Source of the DNA: Croceicoccus sediminis
GTDB taxonomy: Bacteria; Pseudomonadota; Alphaproteobacteria; Sphingomonadales; Sphingomonadaceae
Direction: 5' to 3'
Length of the DNA stretch: 64,000 nt
Assembly (NCBI RefSeq): GCF_007570835.1
Contig: NZ_SUNC01000004.1
Location: 310,001 to 374,000, forward strand
Part shown: piece by piece, positions 44,601-53,332 of the stretch
Layout of the letters: every line of letters begins with the position of its first letter
Numbering within the stretch: the first letter of the stretch is position 1
Position numbers and translations under genes: made by a program
The notes under the pieces: generated by a model
Told to the model about the DNA's origin: nothing
The model's input: only the letters and a program-made list of their open reading frames with translations
Database searches by the model: none

Positions 44601-45567
44601 GTGGCTGATCGAAGACGGGATCGGCGAGACCCGCGCGATCCGGATCGAATCCGGCGAAATCGTCGCTGCAAAAGTCGCATGGCCGGGCGAACTGGCCGCA
44701 GGCTCCGTTGTGGAGGCCAAGCTGGCCTCTCGCCCGGCAGGGTCGAAGCGCGGCACGGCGGTCCTGACTGACGGCACCGAAGTGCTGGTCGACCGCTTGG
44801 CCAAGGACGCCAGCGAAGGCGCATCGATCCGAATCGAGGTGACCCGCGCCGAAATCGGCGAAGGCAGCCGCACCAAGCGCGCACAGGCCCGCCCGACGGA
44901 CAAACCCCTGCGCCCCGCCCCGACACTGGCCGACACTCTGAAGGCAGAAGGCCACGCGGTGCGCGCAGTCCACCGTTTCCCGGCCGATGGCTGGGACGAT
45001 CTTGCCTCGGATGTGCTCGATGGCGTGATGGCTTTCGACGGCGGCTCGCTGATCCTGTCGCCCACCCCTGCGATGACGCTGATCGATATCGACGGCGCGC
45101 TGGCGCCAGGGCCGCTCGCGCTTGCCGCCGTGCCCACGATTGCCGACGCGCTGCGCCGGTTCGACATCGGCGGATCGATCGGCGTCGATTTCCCCACGAT
45201 AGAGGCCAAGGCCGATCGCCGCGCGGTCGACGACGCGCTGGAAAAGGCGCTGTCCGGCTTCGCGCACGAACGCACCGCGATGAACGGGTTCGGCTTCGTG
45301 CAGATCGTATCGCGCCTCACCGGCCCTTCGATCCTCCATCGCTATCGCCGCCACCGCATGGCATCGCTGGCCCGCCTGCTGGTGCGGCGCGCGGAAGGCG
45401 TGACAGAGCCGGGCACGCTGGTCCTGCACTGTCATCCGGCCATCGCCAGCTTCATTTCGGACGACTGGCGCGCGCAGCTCGCTCGCCGGACCGGAAGGCA
45501 AGTGCGGATCGAATCAGATGGCGCTCTTGCACCGCACGCCGGTTTCGCGCAGGCGGTTTCGTCATGA
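44593..45567 (+). CDS. Short ribonuclease E/G family protein
   Basis: 324 residues, far shorter than RNase E or G (about 490 for G). It keeps an S1-like N-terminal region (WLIEDGIGETRAIRIESGEIVAAKV) and a catalytic-domain relic with LIDIDGAL and GGSIGVDFPTIE, positions of the two catalytic Asp in RNase E (LxxDxD and GGIxxxDF). The Zn-link CPxC is absent. Start is TTG 44593 inside the maf stop. Sphingomonads carry such short forms after infA-maf; activity on rRNA or mRNA ends is likely but not shown. ATGA overlap with yacG. Confidence 0.85.
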   Translation: MAEWLIEDGIGETRAIRIESGEIVAAKVAWPGELAAGSVVEAKLASRPAGSKRGTAVLTDGTEVLVDRLAKDASEGASIRIEVTRAEIGEGSRTKRAQARPTDKPLRPAPTLADTLKAEGHAVRAVHRFPADGWDDLASDVLDGVMAFDGGSLILSPTPAMTLIDIDGALAPGPLALAAVPTIADALRRFDIGGSIGVDFPTIEAKADRRAVDDALEKALSGFAHERTAMNGFGFVQIVSRLTGPSILHRYRRHRMASLARLLVRRAEGVTEPGTLVLHCHPAIASFISDDWRAQLARRTGRQVRIESDGALAPHAGFAQAVSS

Positions 45568-45737
45568 CGACCGCGAAGAAATGCCCGATCTGCGGCAAGC
45601 CCCGCAAACAGGAACACACCCCCTTCTGCTCGACCCGCTGCCGCGACCGCGACCTCGCGAAATGGCTGGATGACGGCTATGCGATCCCCGGCGAACCGGC
45701 CCGCGTCCCGACCGGCGAAGAGGATGAGGATTATTGA
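45564..45737 (+). CDS. yacG: YacG zinc-binding DNA gyrase inhibitor
   Basis: 57 residues: MTTAKKCPICGKPRKQEHTPFCSTRCRDRDLAKWLDDGYAIPGEP, then an acidic tail. Four Cys (CPIC and CSxxC) bind zinc; YacG inhibits DNA gyrase in E. coli by binding GyrB. The ATG overlaps the RNase stop as ATGA. Too short to be caught by ordinary length filters. Confidence 0.95.
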   Translation: MTTAKKCPICGKPRKQEHTPFCSTRCRDRDLAKWLDDGYAIPGEPARVPTGEEDEDY

Positions 45738-45749
45738 TGAAATAGGGGC

Positions 45750-45778
45750 TGGACAGGCGGCGCGGCTTTGGCCATATG
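45750..45778 (+). promoter_or_regulatory. Candidate promoter of tRNA-Phe
   Basis: TGGACA (45750-45755, one mismatch to TTGACA), 17 nt, then CATATG (45773-45778). A start near 45785 would precede the tRNA by about 57 nt. The -10 is a weak match. Confidence 0.35.
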
Positions 45779-45841
45779 CGCCGCTCCCGTCGCCGGACAC
45801 ATGGTTTGTCCCTTACGCGACGCGGCCTGCCGCAAGGCAAT

Positions 45842-45917
45842 GCCCGGGTAGCTCAGTTGGTAGAGCATGCGACTGAAAATCGCAGTGTCGGCGGTTCGAT
45901 TCCGTCCCCGGGCACCA
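45842..45917 (+). tRNA. tRNA-Phe(GAA)
   Basis: 76 nt with encoded CCA. Acceptor stem GCCCGGG/CCCGGGC, D arm GCTC-AGTTGGTA-GAGC, anticodon stem TGCGA/TCGCA with the seven-base loop CTGAAAA giving anticodon GAA, T arm with the GTTCGATTC-type loop, discriminator A and CCA at 45915-45917. Placed between yacG and modA. Confidence 0.97.
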
Positions 45918-46008
45918 CTTTCCCAAGACGGAAATACGCATGCGCCGATCGCGCGCCATTCTGCCTTACCGGGGCATCACATCCTTTTATATCAAAAGCT
46001 GAACGGCT

Positions 46009-46821
46009 ATGCGTGACGCCATGCGCATCATCGCCGCTGCCCTTGCCTTCTTCGCAACCCTTTCGCTGGCCGCTTGCGGATCGCAGCCCGAACCGCGTGC
46101 ACCGCTGGTCCTGGCCGCGGCCAGCACGCAGGAGGCGATGACCGAGGCGGCGAAGACCTGGGCCGCCAAGGGCAACCTTGAACCCACGTTGTCCTTTGCG
46201 GGCAGCGGTGCCCTCGCCCGCCAGATCGCGACGGGCGCACCGGCGGACCTGTTCGTTTCGGCCGACACGCGCTGGATGGACTGGCTCGACAGCACGGTCC
46301 CCTTGCGCGAAGGGAGCCGCGCGATTGTGGCCACCAATTCGCTCGTCCTCATCGCGCCGAACGACAGCGATGTCTCGTTTCCCGCCAAGGGCGATTGGGC
46401 CGATGCCCTCGGAAACGGGCGGCTGGCCATCGCCGATCCGATAGCAGTACCAGCGGGCCGATATGGCAAGGCGGCGCTGATCTCCATCGGTGCGTGGGAC
46501 CAAGTGAAGGACAAGGTGGCACAAACCGCCGACGTGCGCGCCGCGCTCAACCTCGTCAGCCGCGGCGATGCGCCGCTGGGCGTCGTTTACAGCAGCGATG
46601 CCGTCGCCGATCACGGCGTCAGGATCGTGGGCCGCTTTCCAGACGAAAGCCATGCCCCGATCACCTATCCCATCGCCATCCCCGCCCGGTCGCAAACCGA
46701 GGGGATAGAGGAATTCCGCGACTTCCTTCTCTCGCCCGAAGGACAGTCGATCTTCGCGAAATACGGCTTCGGTCCGCCGCCTATAGAAGGCAGCGCCGAG
46801 GAAGCAGAGCCGGAAGGCTGA
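46009..46821 (+). CDS. modA: Molybdate ABC transporter substrate-binding protein
   Basis: 270 residues. Lipoprotein-type leader (IIAAALAFFATLSLAAC, lipobox LAAC) and ModA marks: LVLAAASTQEAM and SFAGSGALARQIATGAPADLFVSAD (oxyanion Ser contacts), IADPIAVPAGRYGKAAL, and GVVYSSDA. Binds molybdate in the periplasm. ATG 46009 or the in-frame ATG 46021 can be the start; ribosome sites are weak. TGATG overlap with modB. Confidence 0.93.
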   Translation: MRDAMRIIAAALAFFATLSLAACGSQPEPRAPLVLAAASTQEAMTEAAKTWAAKGNLEPTLSFAGSGALARQIATGAPADLFVSADTRWMDWLDSTVPLREGSRAIVATNSLVLIAPNDSDVSFPAKGDWADALGNGRLAIADPIAVPAGRYGKAALISIGAWDQVKDKVAQTADVRAALNLVSRGDAPLGVVYSSDAVADHGVRIVGRFPDESHAPITYPIAIPARSQTEGIEEFRDFLLSPEGQSIFAKYGFGPPPIEGSAEEAEPEG

Positions 46822-47507
46822 TGCTGACCCCGGTCGAGTGGGCGATTGTCGGCCTTTCGCTCAAAGTCGCGGCCGCCGCGATCGTCCTCACCCTCCCCGT
46901 CGCCTTTGTGCTGGCGTGGCTCCTGGCGCGAAAGCGGTTTCCGGGGCGCATGCTGCTCGACACGCTGGTCCACTTGCCGCTGGTGCTTCCGCCAGTGGTC
47001 ACCGGATGGCTGCTGCTGCTGTTCTTCGGCGCGAACGGCTGGGGCGGGCGTATGCTTTCGGCGCTGTTCGGCACGACGCTGATGTTCCGCTGGACCGGCG
47101 CGGCGCTGGCGGCGGGGATCATGGCCCTGCCGCTGATGGTCCGCGCCATCCGACTTTCGCTGGAGGCGATAGACACGCGCCTTGAAAGCGCGGCACGCAC
47201 GCTGGGCGCATCGCCCTTACGTGCTTTCGCCTCGATCACCCTGCCGCTGGCCCTGCCCGGTATAGGCGCGGCGGTCGTGCTGGGTTTTGCACGGTCGCTG
47301 GGCGAATTCGGCGCGACGATCACGTTCGTCTCCAACATACCGGGCGAAACACGCACCCTGCCGCTGGCGATCTACACCGCGCTGCAGGTGCCGGGGGCCG
47401 AGGAAAGCGTCACACGCCTGGCCATCGCATCGGTCGTGCTGTCGCTGGTGGCATTGCTGATCTCGGAGTGGCTGGTCCGCAAGGGAGGGCGCAGCCATGT
47501 CCTTTAA
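46821..47507 (+). CDS. modB: Molybdate ABC transporter permease
   Basis: 228 residues, five or six membrane helices. The EAA loop facing the ATPase reads ESAARTLGASPLRAFASITLPLALPGI, and FARSLGEFGATITFVSNIPGETRTLPLAIY is the ModB signature. Starts at ATG 46821 in the modA stop and overlaps modC by 11 nt. Confidence 0.95.
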   Translation: MLTPVEWAIVGLSLKVAAAAIVLTLPVAFVLAWLLARKRFPGRMLLDTLVHLPLVLPPVVTGWLLLLFFGANGWGGRMLSALFGTTLMFRWTGAALAAGIMALPLMVRAIRLSLEAIDTRLESAARTLGASPLRAFASITLPLALPGIGAAVVLGFARSLGEFGATITFVSNIPGETRTLPLAIYTALQVPGAEESVTRLAIASVVLSLVALLISEWLVRKGGRSHVL

Positions 47508-48120
47508 CGTCGACCTGACCGTTCCGCGCGGGCGGCGCACCGTGTCGGTCCGCATTGCCCCGGCACCGGGGATCACCGCGCTGTTCGGGCCGTCCGGTAT
47601 TGGCAAGACGACCGTGCTGGACGCGGTTGCAGGTCTCGTCCGCCCGGCATCGGGGCATGTGCGCATTGGCGAAACGACGTTGTTCGATGCAGATACGGGC
47701 CTGTCGCTTGCGCCCGAAAAGCGCGGCTGCGGTTACGTGTTTCAGGATGGCCGCCTGTTTCCGCACAAATCGGTGCGCGACAACCTGCTATACGGATGGG
47801 CCCTCGCACCAGAGGATCGCCGTTTCATGGATCTTCGCGAGGCGACCGAATTCCTCGGCATCGGCGCATTGCTGGACCGGTCGGTCCGCCACCTGTCCGG
47901 CGGCGAGGCGCAGCGGGTCGCCATCGGGCGAGCGCTCTTGTCGGGGCCACGCGCGCTGCTGATGGACGAGCCGCTATCCTCGCTCGACGCTGACAGGCGC
48001 GACGGTATCCTGCGCGTGATCGAGCGTATCCGCGACGACCTGGCCCTGCCGATCCTGTACGTCAGTCACGACCGCGCGGAAGTGGACCGCCTCGCCTCGC
48101 AAGTCGTGGAACTGGCCTAA
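47497..48120 (+). CDS. modC: Molybdate ABC transporter ATPase, short form
   Basis: 207 residues. Walker A GPSGIGKTT, Q-loop YVFQDGRLFPH, signature LSGGEAQR, Walker B LLMDEPLSSLD, and switch His in VSHD are intact, so it should hydrolyse ATP. The C-terminal molybdate-binding (TOBE/Mop) domain of full ModC (about 350 residues) is missing; the protein ends right after the ATPase core. GAGGG and related sites precede the ATG at 47497. It overlaps the convergent MaoC gene by 4 bp. Confidence 0.92.
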   Translation: MSFNVDLTVPRGRRTVSVRIAPAPGITALFGPSGIGKTTVLDAVAGLVRPASGHVRIGETTLFDADTGLSLAPEKRGCGYVFQDGRLFPHKSVRDNLLYGWALAPEDRRFMDLREATEFLGIGALLDRSVRHLSGGEAQRVAIGRALLSGPRALLMDEPLSSLDADRRDGILRVIERIRDDLALPILYVSHDRAEVDRLASQVVELA

Positions 48121-48566
48121 CCGCGCTTTAGCAAGACCCAGCGGGCGACCATCGCGGGCCTCTCACCGCCCTCCACCTCGATCTCCACGTCCAGTGTGAT
48201 CCGCAGGCCCGTCTTCACCCGCTCTCGCCCGGCCTCGCGGAACCGTGCGCGGATGCGGCTATCCGTCGGCACCGGCGCGATGAAGCGCAGGCTGTCAAAG
48301 CCATAGTTCAGGAGATTCGGTTCATCGCCCAGCGGATGCCCGCTGTCGGCCAGTAACGGTGCCAGCAGCGAGACCAGCAGGAACCCATGCGCGATCGTTC
48401 CCGATAGGCCGGATGCGCGGGCCGCGTCCTCGTCCACGTGGATCGGGTTCCAGTCCTCGGTCAGGTCGGCAAACTGTTCGACCAGTCCAGAGCCGACTTC
48501 CATCCAGTCGGTCAGCCAGACCTCTCCGCCTGCCGAGCCAGCCCCCCGATCTCCCGCTTCGTCCAT
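48117..48566 (-). CDS. MaoC-like hotdog dehydratase
   Basis: 149 residues. The hydratase motif is FADLTEDWNPIHVDEDAARASGLSGTIAHGFLLVSLLAPLL, with the catalytic Asp in DWNPIH and the His of the same turn, matching R-specific enoyl-CoA hydratases (PhaJ/NodN-like). It probably hydrates trans-2-enoyl-CoA. ATG 48566 with AAGGGG ten nt upstream; the long N-terminal extension of the frame lacks any family similarity. A small hairpin (ACCCTG/CAGGGT, 48586-48602) sits in the leader just upstream of the ribosome site. Confidence 0.85.
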   Translation of the reverse strand: MDEAGDRGAGSAGGEVWLTDWMEVGSGLVEQFADLTEDWNPIHVDEDAARASGLSGTIAHGFLLVSLLAPLLADSGHPLGDEPNLLNYGFDSLRFIAPVPTDSRIRARFREAGRERVKTGLRITLDVEIEVEGGERPAMVARWVLLKRG

Positions 48567-48759
48567 CCGCGTAAAGCCCCTTGCAACCCTGCCGCGCAGG
48601 GTAAGCGTGGCAAACGCATCAGGACAAGCCGCATCGGCTTTGCTTTTGCACCTCGTTCGCTTATAGGGCGGGCAAGACGCCCCGGCAGTTTCCGGTTGAC
48701 GCCATCTGACGGGCGGCCGGCAAGGCCGGGGCTTGGTTTTTGCGAAGAAAGTCCAGCCC

Positions 48760-49542
48760 ATGTCGCGTCGCCGCCAGATCTACGAAGGCAAGGCCAAGAT
48801 CCTGTACGAAGGCCCCGAACCGGGCACCATCATCCAGTATTTCAAGGACGATGCCACCGCGTTCAACGCCCAGAAAAAGGGCACGATCAACGGCAAGGGC
48901 GTGATCAACAACCGCATCAGCGAGTTCGTGTTCACCCGCCTGTCGCACATCGGCATCCCCACGCACTTCATCCGCCGCCTCAACATGCGCGAACAGCTCG
49001 TCCGTCAGGTCGAGATCATCCCGCTCGAGGTCGTGGTCCGCAACGTTGCGGCCGGTTCCATTTCCAAGCGCCTTGGCCTCGAAGAAGGCGAACCGCTGCC
49101 CCACACGCTGATCGAATATTACTACAAGGACGACGCGCTGGGCGATCCGCTGATCGCGGAAGAACACATCGCGTGCTTCGGCTGGGCCTCGAACGAGGAA
49201 ATGCAGGACATGTCGTCGATGGCGATCCGCATCAACGACTTCCTGTGCGGGATGTTCGCGGGCGTCGGCATCCGCCTGGTCGATTTCAAGCTCGAATTCG
49301 GCCGTATCTGGGACGGCGACTACAGCCGCGTGATCCTGGCCGACGAAATCAGCCCCGACGGTTGCCGCCTTTGGGACATGGCCACCAACGAAAAGCTGGA
49401 CAAGGACCGGTTCCGCCGCGACCTTGGCGGGGAAGAGGATGCCTATCAGGAAGTGGCGCGCCGCCTTGGCGTGTTGCAGGAAGATGGGCCCAGTGAAGTC
49501 GCGGACATCGCGGCGCACCGGAAGCTCAGAGGAAAGAAGTAA
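48760..49542 (+). CDS. purC: Phosphoribosylaminoimidazole-succinocarboxamide synthase
   Basis: 260 residues. SAICAR synthetase marks: [13 protein letters not shown] (ATP site), [37 protein letters not shown], and [14 protein letters not shown]. It joins CAIR and aspartate in purine synthesis. Start ATG 48760 ([10 protein letters not shown]); the extension to 48733 is not conserved. The stop TAA overlaps the ATC codon that seems to start the next gene. Confidence 0.97.
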   Translation: MSRRRQIYEGKAKILYEGPEPGTIIQYFKDDATAFNAQKKGTINGKGVINNRISEFVFTRLSHIGIPTHFIRRLNMREQLVRQVEIIPLEVVVRNVAAGSISKRLGLEEGEPLPHTLIEYYYKDDALGDPLIAEEHIACFGWASNEEMQDMSSMAIRINDFLCGMFAGVGIRLVDFKLEFGRIWDGDYSRVILADEISPDGCRLWDMATNEKLDKDRFRRDLGGEEDAYQEVARRLGVLQEDGPSEVADIAAHRKLRGKK

Positions 49543-52469
49543 TCAAAAAACGGCACGTTACGGGAACCTGGGTCGCTCTAGCCGCCCTTCTGCTGACATC
49601 CTGCACCACGGCGACGGACGAAACCGTCGTCGCCGCGGTGCAACCGGCCGCCGCGCCCGATGCGACGGTTCCCGAAAGTGCGCGTCCATCGCAGTCCGGC
49701 CTGCCGCCGTTCGAGGCGATGCTGGCGGCAACCGATCTTGACCCCGATCCGGCGCTGCGCATCGGCCGACTGGCCAATGGCCTGACTTACGTCATCCGCC
49801 ACAACGCAACGCCCGCGGGCACGGCCGAAGTACGCCTGCGTTTCGATACCGGCTCGCTTGACGAAACGGCGGCTGAACAGGGCTATGCCCACTATATCGA
49901 ACACATGGCCTTCAACGGGTCGACCAACGTGCCGGAGGGCGAAATGGTCGCCCTGCTGGAACGCAAGGGGCTGGCCTTTGGCGCGGATACCAACGCTTCC
50001 ACCGGTTTCGACGCCACGATCTACAAGCTGAGCCTGCCGACCAACACGCCGGACCTGCTGGACACCGCGCTCATGCTGATGCGCGAAACGGCCAGCGAGC
50101 TGCTGTTCGACGATGAAGCCGTGCAGCGCGAAAAGGGCATCATCCTGTCCGAACGGCGCGACCGGAACACCTACCAGTTTCAGGACGTGGTCGACCGTTT
50201 CGCTTTCGAAGCCCCCGGCGCGACGTATCCCGACCGTCTGCCGATCGGCACGCTGGAAACGCTGAACGCCGCCGATGGCAAGGCGCTCCGCGCCTATTGG
50301 GAACGCAATTACCGGCCGGAACTGGCCGTCCTCACCGTCGTCGGCGACTATCCGGTCGACATGGTCGAAGCAGAAATCAAGGCCCGGTTCTCCGACTGGA
50401 AGGCCAAGAGCTCGACCGTCCCCGACCGCGCCTATGGCAGCGTGGACCTGTCGCGCGCGCCGGCAGAGGACATCTACATCCACCCCGCCCTTCCCGAACG
50501 CGTGTCCGCCACGCGGCAGGGCCAGCCGCAGCTTGCGCCAGACACCGCCGCCGCGCGGCGCAAGGACGTGCTGCGCTGGATCGGCTATGCCATCGTCAAC
50601 CGCCGGTTGAAGCGCCTGACGCGTCAGGACGACCCGCCGTTCAAATCGGCAGGCATCGGGACCAGCGAGATGTTCCGCATGGGGCGCATCTCGCGCCTTG
50701 CCGTCGATACACCCGAAGGCCAGTGGAAACGCGGGCTTGACGCCGCCGTCGCCGAATATCGCCGCGCGCTTGCCGGCGGTTTCAGCAAGGCCGAAGTCGC
50801 CGAACAGCTTGCCAGGCTGATCACCGCACAGGAAGACGCCGCCGCCGGAGAGGCGACGCGCACGAACTCCGCTATCACGTCCGAAATTCTCGACTTCTTC
50901 GACGAGGGCGAGGTTCCGACCCTGCCCAGCGCCAGCCTCGAACGCCTGCGCGCGATGGAAGCCGAGATCACGCCCGAAAGCGTTCTGGCCGCGCTTAAGG
51001 ATGAAATGGTGCCGCTGGACGATGCCATGCTGCGCTATTCCGGCCGCACCGAGCCCGAAGGTGGTACGGCGGCCCTGCGCGCGGCCTGGAACGAGGCGAT
51101 GGACGCGCCCCTGGCCGACACCGCCCCGCCGCAAGTTGCCGAATTCGCCTATACCGATTTCGGCCCCGCAGGAACGGTGGTCAGCGACGAGCGTGATCCC
51201 GTCTACGACATACGCCGCGTCACTTTCGCCAACAACGTTCGCCTCAACATCAAGAAGACAGATCTGGCCGAAGACCAGGTCATCGTGCGTCTCTCGCTCG
51301 ACGGTGGCGACCTGCTGAAATCGAAGGACAATCCGCTAGCGGTCGAACTGGCGCCCAGCCTGCCTGCGGGCGGTCTTGGCGAACACAGCGCGGACGAGCT
51401 GGAAACGATCCTGGCCGGACGTAACGTCGGCGCGCGGCTCGGCGCATCGGGTGAGGTTTTCACGTCCACGCGCACGACCACGCCCCGCGATCTCGGACTT
51501 CAGCTGCAACTGTTCGCAGCATACCTGACCGATCCGGGCTATCGGAGCGAGGCGATCTCCGCCTATCGCCGCCAGCTGCCCGACCGGTTCGCCCGCATGG
51601 ACGCAACGCCCAATGCGGCATTGGCGACCCGTCAGATGGAAATCCTGTCGGACAAGGACCCGCGCTACACGATCCAGCCTATCGAGGCTTACGAAGCGCT
51701 CGACTTTGCCGACTTGCGCGCAGTCATGGCCGACCGTCTGGCAAATGGCGCAATCGAAATCGGCATCGTCGGCGCGGTCGACGAGGACGAGGCCATTGCC
51801 ATGGTCGCGAAAACCATCGGTGCCCTGCCCATGCGCGAGCCCGAGTTCCTGCCCCGCACCGATGCCCGCCAGCGCAGCTTCACCGCGACGCGCGGCCCCG
51901 TCTTCGTCCGCCACGGCGGTCAGGAGGACCAGGCCGTCATCCGCTATTTCTTCCCGACGACGGACGATAGCGACGCGGGGCTGACCGCAAGGCTCGGACT
52001 GCTGAAAAGCGTTGTCGACATCGCCCTGACCGAGGAACTGCGCGAACGCCTGGGCCAAGCCTATTCGCCGGGTGTGGTCTCTTCGATGAGCCAGACCTAC
52101 CCCGGTTTCGGCGTCTTCCTGCTGAACGTTGGGGTGGATCTGTCGCAGGTGCCGGCATCGGTCGACGCGATAGAGGAAACGCTGCGCAAGTTGCGCGATG
52201 AACCGATCCCCGCCGATCTGGTCCAGCGCGCGCGTCAGCCCATGCTAGACAAGTACGACAATGCCCTGAAATCGAATGCGGGCTGGGTTGGCTTGGTCGA
52301 CCGCGCGCAAAGCCAGGATGAGCGGCTTGCCCGCTATGCGGCCTATCGCGACAGGCTCGAATCGATCACGCCCGAACAGCTTCGTGAGGCCGCGCGCCAG
52401 TGGCTGCCCGAAGGCGGCGCAGTCGAGATCGTTGCCATTCCAGAGGGCGCGGAGCAGCCGGACCTGTGA
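49542..52469 (+). CDS. M16 family zinc metallopeptidase lipoprotein, probable ATC start
   Basis: About 975 residues if it begins at ATC 49542. Zinc motif HYIEH (residues 117-121) in QGYAHYIEHMAFNGS, the distal Glu, and NGLTYVIRHNATPAGTAEVRLRF define a double-domain M16 (pitrilysin-type) peptidase like those secreted by alphaproteobacteria. The region before the first standard start (GTG 49638) reads in frame [21 protein letters not shown], a textbook lipoprotein signal peptide with lipobox LTSC, and AGAGGAAAG lies upstream at normal spacing; there is no ATG, GTG or TTG in frame between it and the purC stop. I therefore place the start at ATC, within purC's TAA (TAATC). The GTG alternative would remove the export signal. 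Confidence 0.85.
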   Translation: MKKRHVTGTWVALAALLLTSCTTATDETVVAAVQPAAAPDATVPESARPSQSGLPPFEAMLAATDLDPDPALRIGRLANGLTYVIRHNATPAGTAEVRLRFDTGSLDETAAEQGYAHYIEHMAFNGSTNVPEGEMVALLERKGLAFGADTNASTGFDATIYKLSLPTNTPDLLDTALMLMRETASELLFDDEAVQREKGIILSERRDRNTYQFQDVVDRFAFEAPGATYPDRLPIGTLETLNAADGKALRAYWERNYRPELAVLTVVGDYPVDMVEAEIKARFSDWKAKSSTVPDRAYGSVDLSRAPAEDIYIHPALPERVSATRQGQPQLAPDTAAARRKDVLRWIGYAIVNRRLKRLTRQDDPPFKSAGIGTSEMFRMGRISRLAVDTPEGQWKRGLDAAVAEYRRALAGGFSKAEVAEQLARLITAQEDAAAGEATRTNSAITSEILDFFDEGEVPTLPSASLERLRAMEAEITPESVLAALKDEMVPLDDAMLRYSGRTEPEGGTAALRAAWNEAMDAPLADTAPPQVAEFAYTDFGPAGTVVSDERDPVYDIRRVTFANNVRLNIKKTDLAEDQVIVRLSLDGGDLLKSKDNPLAVELAPSLPAGGLGEHSADELETILAGRNVGARLGASGEVFTSTRTTTPRDLGLQLQLFAAYLTDPGYRSEAISAYRRQLPDRFARMDATPNAALATRQMEILSDKDPRYTIQPIEAYEALDFADLRAVMADRLANGAIEIGIVGAVDEDEAIAMVAKTIGALPMREPEFLPRTDARQRSFTATRGPVFVRHGGQEDQAVIRYFFPTTDDSDAGLTARLGLLKSVVDIALTEELRERLGQAYSPGVVSSMSQTYPGFGVFLLNVGVDLSQVPASVDAIEETLRKLRDEPIPADLVQRARQPMLDKYDNALKSNAGWVGLVDRAQSQDERLARYAAYRDRLESITPEQLREAARQWLPEGGAVEIVAIPEGAEQPDL

Positions 52470-52754
52470 AGCGATGACGAAAAGCTAAAAGTATATTGCA
52501 ATAATACTTCTCAATTTTACTTTGCGTTGTACACCACACTCACCTTGAGGCCACGATCTTCGCATTAAGTAAGCATCCTACGCGTACTTGTTCGTTCTTT
52601 TGCCGCACTTGATATTCACCGATATTAAGCAACCGTTCATGGCAGCCTAACGACTCATCGTGCACAGAGAACGCTTCGTGGAAGGCGTCCTTGCGGCACT
52701 GCGGGTCCAGCCGACACAAGGCCCGCGGATCACCCAAACGGAGATACTTGGACG
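52470..52754. other. A+T-rich gap with palindrome upstream of the DUF4168 gene
   Basis: 285 bp without a convincing gene; the first 60-nt line I counted (52501-52560) is 40% G+C against about 65-70% around it. A palindrome, AAGTAT-ATTGCAAT-A-ATACTT (52489-52509), followed by CAATTTT may terminate the M16 gene. The 3' part is the probable promoter and leader of the DUF4168 gene. An antisense frame of 65 codons is not supported. Confidence 0.55.
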
Positions 52755-53180
52755 ATGAAGAAATTCCTCGCAGTTGCGACGCTGGCCGGCGCCCTCACCG
52801 CCACCCCCGCACTCGCACAGGCCGAAGCCGCTGCCGAAGCACCCGCTGCTGCTGCCGCTGAAGAAGCCGCCGCTCCCGAAGCGGCACCGATCACCGATGC
52901 CGACCTCGACAAGTTCGCGGCCGCTGCCATCAAGGTGAACGAAGTCGCACAGGATGCTACGATGTCGGCCGAAGACAAGCAGGCCGCCATGGTCGCTGCG
53001 GTGAATGGTTCGGGCCTTGACCCCAACACCTTCAACGAAATCGCGACCAAGTCGCAGACCGACGAAACCATGAAGGCACGCGTTGCCGAAGCTTTCGCCC
53101 GCCGCCCGGCCCCCGAGGCCCCGGCCGCAGCAGCGACTGCCGAAGCCGAAGCCGAGACCGAGGAACAGGTCGGCGGCTGA
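52755..53180 (+). CDS. Secreted DUF4168 protein
   Basis: 141 residues: signal peptide (KKFLAVATLAGALTATPALA), an Ala/Glu/Pro-rich spacer, then ITDADLDKFAAAAIKVNEVAQ and GSGLDPNTFNEIATKSQTDETMKARVAEAF, the DUF4168 pattern, and an acidic AEAEAETEEQVGG tail. Codon use is strongly biased to common codons, suggesting high expression. GGAG lies 11 nt before the ATG. Ends at a strong terminator. Function unknown. Confidence 0.8.
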   Translation: MKKFLAVATLAGALTATPALAQAEAAAEAPAAAAAEEAAAPEAAPITDADLDKFAAAAIKVNEVAQDATMSAEDKQAAMVAAVNGSGLDPNTFNEIATKSQTDETMKARVAEAFARRPAPEAPAAAATAEAEAETEEQVGG

Positions 53181-53207
53181 TCGCTTCGACGCGATAGGCA
53201 CAAGATC

Positions 53208-53240
53208 AAGGCCCCGCCCGCAAGGACGGGGCCTTTTTCT
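53208..53240 (+). terminator. Rho-independent terminator
   Basis: AAGGCCCCG (53208-53216) pairs with CGGGGCCTT (53227-53235), 10-nt loop, followed by TTTTCTT. Strong intrinsic terminator of the DUF4168 gene ahead of purS. Confidence 0.9.
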
Positions 53241-53332
53241 TGGATCAGGCCCGCCCCTCGCTTGCGAGCGCGGCGCAATCGCGGCATAGGCGCAGCCACG
53301 AATCTCCGTCACCAATTGCGAAAGGCCCTTCG

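Noticed and set aside
46395-46820. Long N-terminal extension of modB
   Set aside because: It lies in a shifted frame over modA; the ModB family starts at 46821.
52540-52737. 65-codon antisense frame in the gap before the DUF4168 gene
   Set aside because: No ribosome site or similarity; Cys/His-rich chance composition.
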